Assembly (NCBI GenBank): GCA_028693165.1
Contig: JAQUVX010000015.1
Span: forward strand, 31,209 to 95,208
Length of the DNA: 64,000 nt
Direction of reading: 5' to 3'
Source: Lachnospiraceae bacterium
GTDB taxonomy: Bacteria > Bacillota > Clostridia > Lachnospirales > Lachnospiraceae
The notes beneath the pieces were generated by a model. That model searched no databases and was not told the origin of the DNA. It worked only from the letters and a program-made list of their open reading frames with translations. Position 1 is the first letter of the stretch; every line of letters begins with the position of its first letter. This document shows, in pieces, positions 17,692-24,496 of this stretch. The translations under genes and the position numbers were made by a program.

Positions 17692-18195
17692 TTGAACGAT
17701 GACCGAAAACTTATCTTTCCTGTTATTACGGGAATTGAAGTAGCATTTTCCAGTAAGCCAGAGCAGGAACGATGCGTACACTCTGAATTGGCCGCTGTCC
17801 CCTCCACGCTGATCTTTCAAAAGAGCGTGGAAAATGACATTCTGCTGGTCTATCAGGCAGGGAAACGATTGCCAGCGCCGTTTGCCAAGCGCCAACGGGG
17901 CGATGCAATTCTAATTGCCCCTGACATGGTAGCGTTTGAAGATTTGCAGGCATTTCCCGAATTATGGGATTTCATTCAAAGCATGAGGGACAAGCTGTAT
18001 TCGGACAGGCAGCTTTGTACCGTAAAACTTTCTCCGCAGATGAAAGACGTTTTTTCGGAGTTGGAACAGATACCTATTCCGCCGACTATGTTTCGATTTT
18101 TTATACAGCTAAAGGTGTTTGAAATACTCCTGTTGCTGTCTGCTGTAAATCTATATGGACAACAGGTACATTTCTATCCCTATGCGGAAATTTAG
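17692..18195 (+). CDS. AraC-type sensory domain without HTH, probably truncated
   Basis: A 167-residue protein starting at TTG 17692 (AGGAGG at 17679-17684). The end segment FRFFIQLKVFEILLLLSAVN resembles the linker just before the DNA-binding part of PchR-type AraC regulators and aligns in pattern with HLFYESKVAEAISLI of the AraC protein at 8821. The stop follows within 12 residues, so no HTH is encoded. It is either a truncated regulator gene or a freestanding ligand-binding domain. The latter could modulate the ECF operon it sits in. Assignment rests on my pattern comparison only. Confidence 0.5.
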   Translation: MNDDRKLIFPVITGIEVAFSSKPEQERCVHSELAAVPSTLIFQKSVENDILLVYQAGKRLPAPFAKRQRGDAILIAPDMVAFEDLQAFPELWDFIQSMRDKLYSDRQLCTVKLSPQMKDVFSELEQIPIPPTMFRFFIQLKVFEILLLLSAVNLYGQQVHFYPYAEI

Positions 18196-18207
18196 CGGGG
18201 GCGGCAA

Positions 18208-18452
18208 ATGAGCTTAAAAAAATCAGGAGAGGACTATTTGGAGGCCGTGTTGATGCTCCAACAAAAACAGGGTATGGTGCGCTCGGTTGATCTTGCCCGG
18301 CACATGGGTTACTCCAAGCCCAGCATCAGTCATGCGGTTGGCTCTTGTGGGACGGCGGCTTTCTGACCGTGGATAGGGACGGTTTTCTTCATTTGACAGT
18401 GGTGGGCCGGGAGGTTGCCGAAAAAATCTACGAAAGGTATCAGAAAATTTAA
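18208..18452 (+). pseudogene. Frameshifted DtxR-like regulator fragment
   Basis: From ATG 18208 the frame encodes a close copy of the intact protein at 18638 (SGEDYLEAVLMLQQKQG, VRSVDLARHM, SKPSISHAV). It then shifts: a stop comes in the first frame, while the next frame continues with LLWDGGFLTVDRDGFLHL and VGREVAEKIYERYQ up to TAA 18450-18452. The C-terminal helices are missing. It is a decayed tandem duplicate that ends at a junction with an ATPase remnant. Confidence 0.8.
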
Positions 18453-18454
18453 AA

Positions 18455-18631
18455 AGTCTAAGAAATATGGGAAAAACATTGTTTATCATCACCCATGACC
18501 CGGAATTGATTGAAAGGTGCTGTGATTACTTTGTATTTATTGATGATGGCCGGATAAGCTGGCATGACGGTTGGAACAATCAGAGCAAACAGAAGTTGGC
18601 GTACTTTTTTGCCCAGCCAGAACAGAGGTAA
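18455..18631 (+). pseudogene. C-terminal remnant of an ECF-type ATPase
   Basis: The frame through ATG 18467 to TAA 18629-18631 reads GKTLFIITHDPELIERCCDY followed by FVFIDDGRI. That is the H-loop and C-terminal strand of an ABC/ECF ATPase without Walker motifs. It is not a copy of the double ATPase at 16255. It is therefore the tail of a second ATPase gene, joined by deletion to the broken DtxR copy. It probably has no function. Confidence 0.7.
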
Positions 18632-18637
18632 GCAGAT

Positions 18638-19012
18638 ATGAAAATTCATGCGTCCGGCGAGGATTACTTGGAAGCTGTGCTAATCCTCCAACAAAAACAA
18701 GGTGATATGGTGCGTTCCGTTGACCTTGCCCGGCACATGGAGGTATCAAAACCCAGCGTTTGTCATGCTGTCCGTGTCTTAAAGGACGGTGGATTTCTCG
18801 CAATGGACGGTGACTGTTATCTTCATCTGACCGATGTTGGCCGGGAGGTAGCGGAACGCATCTACGAGCGCCACCAATTTTTTACCCAGCAGCTTATTGA
18901 CGCTGGCGTTGCCCCGGAGCTGGCAGAGCGTGAAGCCTGCCAGATGGAGCATACCATCAGCGAGGACAGTTTTCAAAAATTGAAGAACCGGTTGAAAAGT
19001 GATGAAAGATAG
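18638..19012 (+). CDS. DtxR/MntR-like metal-dependent regulator
   Basis: A 124-residue protein with the DtxR-family winged helix (EDYLEAVLILQQKQG, VRSVDLARHMEVSKPSVCHAV, LTDVGREVAERIYERHQ) and the dimerisation helices with candidate metal ligands (ACQMEHTIS). Family members bind DNA when loaded with Fe2+ or Mn2+. There is no SH3-like third domain, so it is of the short MntR/IdeR-like type. It follows the ECF genes and is the likely controller of this metal-linked cargo, possibly through GTTAG-N6-CTAAC sites. Confidence 0.85.
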   Translation: MKIHASGEDYLEAVLILQQKQGDMVRSVDLARHMEVSKPSVCHAVRVLKDGGFLAMDGDCYLHLTDVGREVAERIYERHQFFTQQLIDAGVAPELAEREACQMEHTISEDSFQKLKNRLKSDER

Positions 19013-19158
19013 AAGGAAAGTTACTTAGACATCTGCCATTTAAAGCCACTGTTTTGCGAGGGAATGTTGACCTTTTAGTGACAACGGAAAAGTATCGAGC
19101 TGATAGAATATGATAGATTTAGTTTAGGATTTTGACTTTCCTGCCAGGCAACAGAAAA

Positions 19159-19200
19159 GCCAGTGGGCAAGGAAGTTCCAATCAATCCTTGCCCGCTGGC
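19159..19200. terminator. Terminator between DtxR-like gene and reverse-strand XRE gene
   Basis: GCCAGTGGGCAAGGA (19159-19173) pairs with TCCTTGCCCGCTGGC (19186-19200) with one mismatch, followed by TTATTTTG on the plus strand and TTTTCTG on the minus strand. It directly abuts the stop codon of the reverse-strand gene and should work in both directions. Confidence 0.75.
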
Positions 19201-19557
19201 TTATTTTGTTTCCATGCGCTCAACAAGCTCGCTCAATTCCTTGGCGAGTGCCTGTGTGGACTTTAACAGCGTATCCCGTGCTGCAGGAGGACAGGCCATG
19301 TAGCTTACTGCAAGCTGCTTGCAGCCTTCTTCTTCCTCAGTCATATCCGCAGCAATGAGCGTATCCAAAGACAATTTCAGGGCTTTGGAGAGCGCAAGCA
19401 GTATTTCAAAGGATGGATTTTTCCGCCCCTTTTCAATCCCTGCGATATGCTTGATAGACACATGACAGAGATCGGATAGCTGCTCTTGCGTGAGCTTTGC
19501 TTCGTTTCTGGCAGTCCTTATCTGTTGACCTAAGCGTATTAAATCATTATTCGGCAT
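19201..19557 (-). CDS. XRE-family regulator of the ICE control module
   Basis: A 118-residue protein with a Cro/CI-type HTH in the first 60 residues (LTQEQLSDLCHVSIKHIAGIEKG) and a helical C-terminal half. It is divergent from the sigma-like gene and the xis/int module, the position of the repressor-type regulator in Tn916/Tn1549-like elements. Its targets are probably in the structured region 19558-20037. AGGTGAAC precedes ATG 19557 on the reverse strand. Confidence 0.82.
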   Translation of the reverse strand: MPNNDLIRLGQQIRTARNEAKLTQEQLSDLCHVSIKHIAGIEKGRKNPSFEILLALSKALKLSLDTLIAADMTEEEEGCKQLAVSYMACPPAARDTLLKSTQALAKELSELVERMETK

Positions 19558-19667
19558 AATTGTTCACCTCTACTATATTCTATCGTTCCGATTTGATTGG
19601 CGGTATGCCCTTATCGGTCTTGATAAACAGAACGATTATGCCGATTATCTCAAAAAATAGAGAGATA

Positions 19668-19703
19668 CTCTAACGAGTTAAAAAAAACGGTAACTCATTA
19701 GAG
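19668..19703. repeat. Inverted repeat in the divergent control region
   Basis: CTCTAACGAGTTA (19668-19680) and TAACTCATTAGAG (19691-19703) pair over 13 bases with one mismatch around an A-rich loop. It lies between the XRE gene and the sigma-like gene and could be an operator for the XRE protein or an RNA hairpin in the leader. Confidence 0.5.
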
Positions 19704-19718
19704 CGATTTCCCATGCCC

Positions 19719-19762
19719 AGACCATAGTTGCCGCTTTTGGAGGCAGTTATGGTCTTTCTTCT
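19719..19762 (+). terminator. Hairpin with pyrimidine tail upstream of the sigma-like gene
   Basis: AGACCATAGTTGCC (19719-19732) pairs with GGCAGTTATGGTCT (19742-19755) over 14 bases with two mismatches (one a G-T pair), followed by TTCTTCTTT. Shape and tail fit a terminator or attenuator for transcripts entering the xis/int module. Confidence 0.5.
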
Positions 19763-19898
19763 TTCGGACATACAGGTGCGGATGAAACCGCCAAATGGTG
19801 AACATTCAAAAAAATCCCGGCAAAAGCCTTGGAGCATCATGCTCCACCACCGGCATTATCGGGGTATCTAAACAGGAAATATAATATCGGCTTCTATT

Positions 19899-19940
19899 GG
19901 CGCGCCAGTAGCTCATTCGTGAGTGCTGGCGCGCCTTTTT
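19899..19940 (+). terminator. Strong terminator/attenuator before the sigma-like gene
   Basis: GGCGCGCCAG (19899-19908) pairs perfectly with CTGGCGCGCC (19926-19935), with an extra inner CTCA/TGAG stem, and is followed by TTTTT (19936-19940). It stands about 100 bases before the sigma-like start, so transcription of that gene would need readthrough or a promoter after it. Confidence 0.75.
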
Positions 19941-20037
19941 GTCGATTTTTGTCATATTGCGGCAGCTCCGTGGGTTGCCGTTCCCCTCCATCCCAGTTTC
20001 GGTCACTTATCACTTCATAACCGAAACGGAGGAAATT

Positions 20038-20463
20038 ATGGCACAGATCAATTTACGGGATTACTACCCGGATTTTTATAATGAGGACTATATCATTGAA
20101 GCACCTGAAGAAGTATTGCTGGTCATGCAGGAGTCAAAGCGAATGGAAGCAGCTTACCAGCGCAAGCGGTATCGCTACAAAGCGCATTATTCATTGGACT
20201 GCAAGGATGGGATCGAGCAGGAAGCGTTGCTTCATGTACCGACACCGCAGGAAGTTTTTGAAGAAATGGAGCGGCAGGAACAAATTAGCCGAGCAATCAG
20301 CTGTTTGCCAAAGAAGCAGGCACAGCGCATCCGCGCTCATTTCATTCTTGGTATGACGGTTTCCGAGATTGCTGAAATGGAGGGCGTTGCCAAAAGCCGC
20401 ATTTCAGAAAGCTTGAGTCTTGGTTTACATCATCTGCTGATTCTTTTGAAAAAGATGGAGTAA
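20038..20463 (+). CDS. Sigma-70-like HTH protein of the ICE control module
   Basis: A 141-residue protein whose C-terminal half matches sigma region 4 (ISCLPKKQAQRIRAHFILG, MTVSEIAEMEGVAKSRISESL). Short sigma-like proteins at this place (Tn916 Orf7 type) activate transfer or excision genes. ATG 20038 has CGGAGG ten bases upstream. The frame is open upstream, but the earlier ATG would cross the leader without a ribosome site. Regulation is probably through the upstream hairpins. Confidence 0.82.
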   Translation: MAQINLRDYYPDFYNEDYIIEAPEEVLLVMQESKRMEAAYQRKRYRYKAHYSLDCKDGIEQEALLHVPTPQEVFEEMERQEQISRAISCLPKKQAQRIRAHFILGMTVSEIAEMEGVAKSRISESLSLGLHHLLILLKKME

Positions 20464-20970
20464 AGGGCGGAACAAACGATTCAAAAATGTCACGGTTAGT
20501 AGAAGGACAAGTTTTTCTTGTCTGTCTATTGAACTTTGACAGCTGAATACACCATATTGCAGGTACATAACCCGCGTTATAGCGAATAAGGCACGACGCC
20601 ATGACAGTAGTCTAAGGAGGTGAATAAGGCTGCTTGAGCGACCATCGCCAGTCTTAATCCCGGTTCGGCACACCGGGCGCGATGACCGCGCGGGGGCATA
20701 ATGATACTTTCTCACGACCTCCTAAAGACTTGGGGGGAACCCTGTGGCGCACGAGTAAAACGACGCTGCGGAGTTATGACAGCTTCGCCAGAAGCGGCCT
20801 GCAATATGCCTATCGTCAGGGTGCGTGGCAAATATGGCGAGAAAAACAGACAAATAAAATAGTGACAGCCGCACCGAATTGCGCCGTATGTAATGACGGC
20901 ACTACCCATTTCGATGCGGCTGTTTTATACATAACCATCATTTTGCAATTTGCAGAAAGGAAATGATTTT
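20464..20970. other. 507-base intergenic stretch, structured, no supported gene
   Basis: Between the sigma-like gene and the toxin gene there are only short weak frames. GC-rich palindromic pieces occur (CCCGGT-tcggcac-ACCGGG near 20660, GCGCG-atgac-CGCGC near 20677), and a terminator at 20865-20927. A reading frame at 20682-20966 crosses that terminator, which argues against it being a gene. The stretch may be an untranslated control region of the element. Confidence 0.4.
20865..20927 (+). terminator. Terminator upstream of the PemK gene
   Basis: ACAGCCGCA (20865-20873) pairs perfectly with TGCGGCTGT (20915-20923), extendable inward to CCGAA/TTCGA with one mismatch, followed by TTTTAT. It separates the sigma-like transcript from the toxin/xis/int genes. 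Confidence 0.6.
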
Positions 20971-21384
20971 ATGCAAACATATTCCCGTGGGGAACTCTAT
21001 TTTGCAAATTTGAATCCGGTGATTGGCTCTGAACAGGCGGGGTATCGCCCTGTCTTGATTATCCAAAATAATGTGGGCAACCGATACAGCCCTACCGTAA
21101 TTGTCGCACCGCTGACCAGCAGACCGGATGCAAAGCCTACGCTGCCCACGCACTGCTACATTAGGGCTGGGGATGCACTAAAGCTCCCATCTTTAGTATT
21201 GCTGGAGCAGCTGCGTACTATAGATAAAAACCGGCTGGACAGCTATATTGGCAGTCTGGGAGCCACTTATATGAAAAGTATAGATTATGCGCTGGCCATC
21301 AGTGTGGGATTGAAGCACTATGCCCTTGACCAGCGCAGCGACACTCTTTGCAACATAAATACAATCCATGAAAACCAGAAATAG
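20971..21384 (+). CDS. PemK/MazF-type endoribonuclease toxin
   Basis: A 137-residue protein with the MazF fold signature RGELYFANLNPVIGSEQAG, followed by YRPVLIIQNN and a central IVAPLTS strand; these give the active-site Arg/Thr region of MazF-like mRNA interferases. ATG 20971 is preferred over the in-frame ATG at 20950 because GAAAGGA lies just upstream. No classical MazE gene precedes it. The small HTH gene that follows 13 bases after the stop could serve as antitoxin, or the protein may be a regulatory RNase of the element. Role inferred. Confidence 0.83.
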   Translation: MQTYSRGELYFANLNPVIGSEQAGYRPVLIIQNNVGNRYSPTVIVAPLTSRPDAKPTLPTHCYIRAGDALKLPSLVLLEQLRTIDKNRLDSYIGSLGATYMKSIDYALAISVGLKHYALDQRSDTLCNINTIHENQK

Positions 21385-21397
21385 AGGAGGACAAACC

Positions 21398-21631
21398 ATG
21401 TTTGAAGAAAAAATTGCCGCGATGAATCAAGAAACTACGGCTATACCGATTGATTATACACAAGGGAAAAGAACTTACACCGTGGATGAAATTCAGGATA
21501 TTCTCGGTATTAGCCGTCCAACAGCTTACGCGCTGGTAAAGAGAAACGAATTTCGCAGCATCCGTATTGGCGGTCAAATTCGTATTTCTAAAAAGAGTTT
21601 TGATGAATGGTTAGATCAGGGTGGTGTTTGA
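21398..21631 (+). CDS. Excisionase-like HTH protein 1
   Basis: A 77-residue protein with a MerR/Xis-type HTH: RTYTVDEIQDILGISRPTAY, then a wing with IGGQIRISKKSFDEWLDQ. These DNA-binding proteins act as excisionases or repressors in Tn916-like elements. ATG 21398 follows GAGGAGG. It is 13 bases after the toxin stop, so it could equally be the partner of the toxin. It is a paralogue of the next gene. Confidence 0.8.
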   Translation: MFEEKIAAMNQETTAIPIDYTQGKRTYTVDEIQDILGISRPTAYALVKRNEFRSIRIGGQIRISKKSFDEWLDQGGV

Positions 21632-21693
21632 TTGTCAAGGATACTGGTGAACGAAAAACACTCCATCGACATCTTTGTGCTTTTTGATGTTTT

Positions 21694-21743
21694 CTCCTAC
21701 AATGTAGCCAAGCCAAACGAAATTGGCTACATTGCAAAGGAGG
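21694..21743 (+). promoter_or_regulatory. Hairpin that can mask the ribosome site of HTH protein 2
   Basis: CAATGTAGCCAA (21700-21711) and TTGGCTACATTG (21723-21734) pair perfectly over 12 bases. The stem extends by CTCCT (21694-21698) against AGGAG (21738-21742), which is the ribosome site of the gene starting at 21754. In the folded RNA that site would be covered, suggesting translational control. Confidence 0.55.
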
Positions 21744-21753
21744 TACATAGTTT

Positions 21754-21993
21754 ATGGAAGACACAACTTATGGGAGTATTACAGCGCCAGTATTTGAGCA
21801 GAACGAAAAAAGAACGTATACCGTTGAGGAAATTCAAAACATATTGGGCATCAGCCAGCCAACTGCTTACAGCCTTGTGCGCCGCAAGATTTTCCATTAT
21901 GTGAAGATTGGAAGAAATATCCGCATTTCAAAAAAGAGCTTTGATAAATGGCTCGATCAGGGGATGCCGGAAGGGGGTGCAGAGCATGAGTGA
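21754..21993 (+). CDS. Excisionase-like HTH protein 2
   Basis: A 79-residue protein closely similar to the one at 21398 (RTYTVEEIQNILGISQPTAY, IGRNIRISKKSFDKWLDQ), hence a tandem duplicate. ATG 21754 is ten bases after AGGAGG 21738-21743, which lies within the hairpin at 21694-21743. It overlaps the next gene by eight bases. Likely a Xis-type DNA-bending protein that steers integrase toward excision. Confidence 0.82.
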   Translation: MEDTTYGSITAPVFEQNEKRTYTVEEIQNILGISQPTAYSLVRRKIFHYVKIGRNIRISKKSFDKWLDQGMPEGGAEHE

Positions 21994-22435
21994 TGTAATG
22001 CCGACCCCGACGAACAAGACCAGCATTTCCGTTCCTGAGATGCGGCAGTTGCTGGGGCTGGGAAAAACAGATAGCTACTGGCTGGTGAAGAAAAATCACT
22101 TTAAGACAATTATTGCAGCCGGTCAGATGCGTATTATGCTGGATAGCTTTGAGGAGTGGTATGCTGGTCAATTCCATTATCGTAAGATAACTGGCGAAGC
22201 GCCCGGTTCAAAGTGGACGGCAATTACAATGTCTGTCAGTGAAACGGCGGCACTGTTAAATATTAAAGAAGCAACCCTTTATGACTTGCTGAAAAAGAAA
22301 TCTTTTGAAACCATGAAGATTGATAATCGAACACGGATTGATAAGGCAAGCTTTGAAGTATGGTATGAGCGGCAGAGACATTATAAAAAAGTCATTGATA
22401 GAATTGGAGGCGATCTGAATGGCATCAATTGTTAA
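21986..22435 (+). CDS. Double excisionase-type HTH protein
   Basis: A 149-residue protein with two Xis/MerR-like HTH units: SISVPEMRQLLGLGKTDSYW to about residue 55, and MSVSETAALLNIKEATLYDL to the end. The frame is open further upstream, but ATG 21986 behind AAGGGGGTG is the likely start. It overlaps the preceding gene by eight and the integrase by 17 bases, so it is tightly coupled to both and is probably the recombination directionality factor. Confidence 0.8.
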   Translation: MSDVMPTPTNKTSISVPEMRQLLGLGKTDSYWLVKKNHFKTIIAAGQMRIMLDSFEEWYAGQFHYRKITGEAPGSKWTAITMSVSETAALLNIKEATLYDLLKKKSFETMKIDNRTRIDKASFEVWYERQRHYKKVIDRIGGDLNGINC

Positions 22436-23807
22436 GAGAAAAAGTAAGTTTTCCGTGGTTTATAACTACACGGATGAAAACGGAGGGAAGCGTCAGCGGT
22501 GGGAGACTTTTCCCACAAATGCAGAAGCAAAAAAACGTAAAGCACAGATTGAATTTGAACAAAGTACAGGGACATTTATTCCACCGGTAGCCAAGACCCT
22601 AAGAGAACTGTTGGAGGAATATATTTCGATTTACGGGGTGAACACATGGGCGCTTTCCACCTATGAAAGCCGTAGAGGATTGATTGACAATTACATCAAT
22701 CCGATTATCGGAGATATGCAGCTGGATGCATTGAATCCTCATGTGATGGATCGCTTTTACAGGGATTTGCTGAAAGTAAGGGCAAAGCCCCGGCCCTACC
22801 AACCAGATAAGGTAGACTACCTTTCTCCACGGACAGTAAAGGAAATACATAAGATACTTCGCAATGCTTTTAATCAGGCAGTAAAGTGGGAGCTTATATC
22901 CAAAAACCCAGTAGTGAATGCGACCTTGCCAAAATGTGAAGCCAAACCGAGAGACATCTGGACTGCGGAAACCCTTTTCCATGCCCTTGAAGTGTGTGAT
23001 GATGATAATTTATCACTGGCGCTCAATTTGGCGTTTTCCTGCTCTTTGAGAATGGGAGAAATGCTTGCTCTCACTTGGGACTGTATTGACATCTCACAGG
23101 AAAGCATCCATGCCGGTACAGCAAGTATCTATGTGAATAAGGAATTGCAGAGAGTGCAGCGCCAGTCGTTGGATGCACTCGATGGAAAAGGCGTAATCAA
23201 AATTTTCCCAGCCATCCTGCAATCCAGACATACTGCGTTGGTTTTGAAAGAGCCAAAGACTAAAACCAGTGTTCGGAAAGTGTTTCTGCCAAAAACAGTA
23301 GCCGAAATGTTGATTGCCCGGAAAGAGGAGCAAGGCGAAATGAAGGAACTGTTCGGAGATGAGTATGCAAATTACGACTTGGTATTCTGTTCTCCATTGG
23401 GAACACCTATTGAGGGACAGGTAATCAATCGGGCATTGAATAAGCTGATTACCGACAATAATTTTCCGAAGGTGGTATTCCATTCACTTCGCCACAGCAG
23501 CATCACTTATAAGCTCAAACTGAACGGCGGCGATATGAAATCAGTGCAAGATGATTCTGGTCACGCACAGATTAAGATGGTGGCTGATGTGTATTCTCAT
23601 ATCATTGATGATGACAGGCGGCTGAATGCGCAGAGATTTGAGGAAGCATTTTACTCTGGGCATCAGACGGATGCACCGCTGGAGAAAGAAATGGTTGAAA
23701 CTGAACAAACAGCTGACGCAGAAAACTCTGAACAGGAACTTTTGACGCGGCTTCTCAAGAATCCACAGATGGCAACGCTCCTCAAGACGCTGGCACAGAC
23801 CCTATAA
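22419..23807 (+). CDS. int: Tn916-type tyrosine integrase
   Basis: A 462-residue integrase that would excise and integrate the element. It has an arm-binding N-terminus (RKSKFSVVYNYTDENGGKRQ), a core-binding domain (about 60-165) and a catalytic domain with Arg in CSLRMGEML, HSLRHSS, SGHAQIKMVADVYSH including the Tyr. About 60 C-terminal residues after the catalytic Tyr are acidic and variable. ATG 22419 follows TTGGAGG. It is the last gene before the attachment site, as usual. Confidence 0.92.
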   Translation: MASIVKRKSKFSVVYNYTDENGGKRQRWETFPTNAEAKKRKAQIEFEQSTGTFIPPVAKTLRELLEEYISIYGVNTWALSTYESRRGLIDNYINPIIGDMQLDALNPHVMDRFYRDLLKVRAKPRPYQPDKVDYLSPRTVKEIHKILRNAFNQAVKWELISKNPVVNATLPKCEAKPRDIWTAETLFHALEVCDDDNLSLALNLAFSCSLRMGEMLALTWDCIDISQESIHAGTASIYVNKELQRVQRQSLDALDGKGVIKIFPAILQSRHTALVLKEPKTKTSVRKVFLPKTVAEMLIARKEEQGEMKELFGDEYANYDLVFCSPLGTPIEGQVINRALNKLITDNNFPKVVFHSLRHSSITYKLKLNGGDMKSVQDDSGHAQIKMVADVYSHIIDDDRRLNAQRFEEAFYSGHQTDAPLEKEMVETEQTADAENSEQELLTRLLKNPQMATLLKTLAQTL

Positions 23808-23818
23808 ATAAAATGAAA

Positions 23819-23853
23819 GCAAGACTTATATCAATCAATAAGTCTTGCTTTTG
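23819..23853 (+). terminator. Terminator of the integrase operon
   Basis: GCAAGACTTAT (23819-23829) pairs perfectly with ATAAGTCTTGC (23838-23848), followed by TTTTG. It is 11 bases after the integrase stop. Confidence 0.8.
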
Positions 23854-24060
23854 CTTTGTTCATGGTTGATAATAATTACAACAGCAACTAATGCCGTTTT
23901 ATAGGAGCGGTGCTAATTGCCAGCTAAAAAGAAAGACCAAAATGCCTGTTTTTTGGCTTGTTTTTGCCTTACATGGATTGCTTCCATAACGCGAGAAAAT
24001 CCGTGTAAAATCAAGACATTTTTATACTGGTTTTATTCGTTCATATCGCTTGGGGGCGAA

Positions 24061-24105
24061 CTCCTAAGCGGAAGGCCAGCGGTTCGAATCCGCTCAGGAA
24101 CACCA
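24061..24105 (+). other. 3' half of tRNA-Arg(CCU), ICE attachment site
   Basis: The segment contains an anticodon loop CTCCTAA, a 3' anticodon strand GCGGA, a five-base variable loop, a perfect T arm (AGCGG-TTCGAAT-CCGCT), a 3' acceptor strand CAGGAAC, and ACCA. The bases before the loop do not pair with GCGGA, and no D arm or 5' acceptor strand is present, so only the 3' half is here. This is what remains after an element integrates into the 3' end of a tRNA gene. The restored tRNA should lie left of the window. The stretch 23854-24060 before it holds no supported gene. Confidence 0.75.
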
Positions 24106-24114
24106 GAACGCAAT

Positions 24115-24153
24115 GCCCGAAAGCCTTGTAGAATCAAGGGTTTCGGGCTTTTC
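24115..24153 (+). terminator. Terminator of the original tRNA-Arg gene
   Basis: GCCCGAAAGCCTTG (24115-24128) pairs with CAAGGGTTTCGGGC (24135-24148) with one mismatch pair, followed by TTTTC. It lies ten bases after the tRNA CCA and marks the chromosomal side of the junction. Confidence 0.75.
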
Positions 24154-24496
24154 TTATACACCAGACCAAACTTGAACCAGTAATTTTTTTGCAAAATTGA
24201 TTAGCAAAAAGCGCTTCCTGCTAATCAATTTCATAAGTTTTTGGTCTGGACGCTGAACCATCCGCCCCTTGCTGGAAACCGGCGCATGGGGTGCAAAATG
24301 CCGCAAGGAATATCTCACCGATGCTCGACGATATTTCTATGGATACGTTCTTAATGACTAAGAATGACCATACGCTTCAAACCGCAGACCCGTTGGAGCG
24401 CGCTGAAATCATGCGCAACTGGAAACCGTACATTGAGCAACTACCCGAATACGAGTATCTTTGTGGGGATTTTCTGCTTTGGATGAAAAGAGTTAC
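24154..24496. other. Gene remnants and a 13-bp hairpin
   Basis: AAATTGATTAGCA (24194-24206) and TGCTAATCAATTT (24219-24231) form a perfect stem. After it, short frames (for example KCRKEYLTDARRYFYGYV near 24295-24350 and a 69-codon frame at 24291-24500) look like pieces of old coding sequence in different frames. I cannot name the parent genes, and nothing here is likely to be expressed. Confidence 0.35.

Larger units (their letters stand above)
1..24105. mobile_element. Right-hand part of a Tn1549/Tn916-type integrative conjugative element
   Basis: The right end is well defined: a Tn916-type integrase at 22419-23807, excisionase-like genes before it, and a 3' tRNA-Arg half at 24061-24105 that would be the far attachment site. 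Transfer genes visible are a HUH relaxase (3124-4533) and the small CD1845-type membrane protein usual in these elements. The T4SS genes and left attachment site must lie beyond the left edge. A RIT element has inserted at about 4694-8260, and a transporter cargo occupies 8821-19012. The boundary is inferred from gene content; the matching left repeat cannot be seen here. Confidence 0.7.

Noticed and set aside
20682-20966. A 94-codon frame between the sigma-like and toxin genes
   Set aside because: It crosses a clear terminator stem (20865-20923), lacks a good ribosome site and has no recognisable protein pattern, so I treat it as non-coding.
21632-21904. A 90-codon frame starting right after the first excisionase-like gene
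   Set aside because: It overlaps the real second HTH gene in another frame and its first part is the hairpin at 21694-21743. The translation shows no domain.
24061-24105. A complete tRNA gene at this position
   Set aside because: The bases upstream cannot form the anticodon 5' strand, D arm or 5' acceptor strand, so only the 3' half is present.
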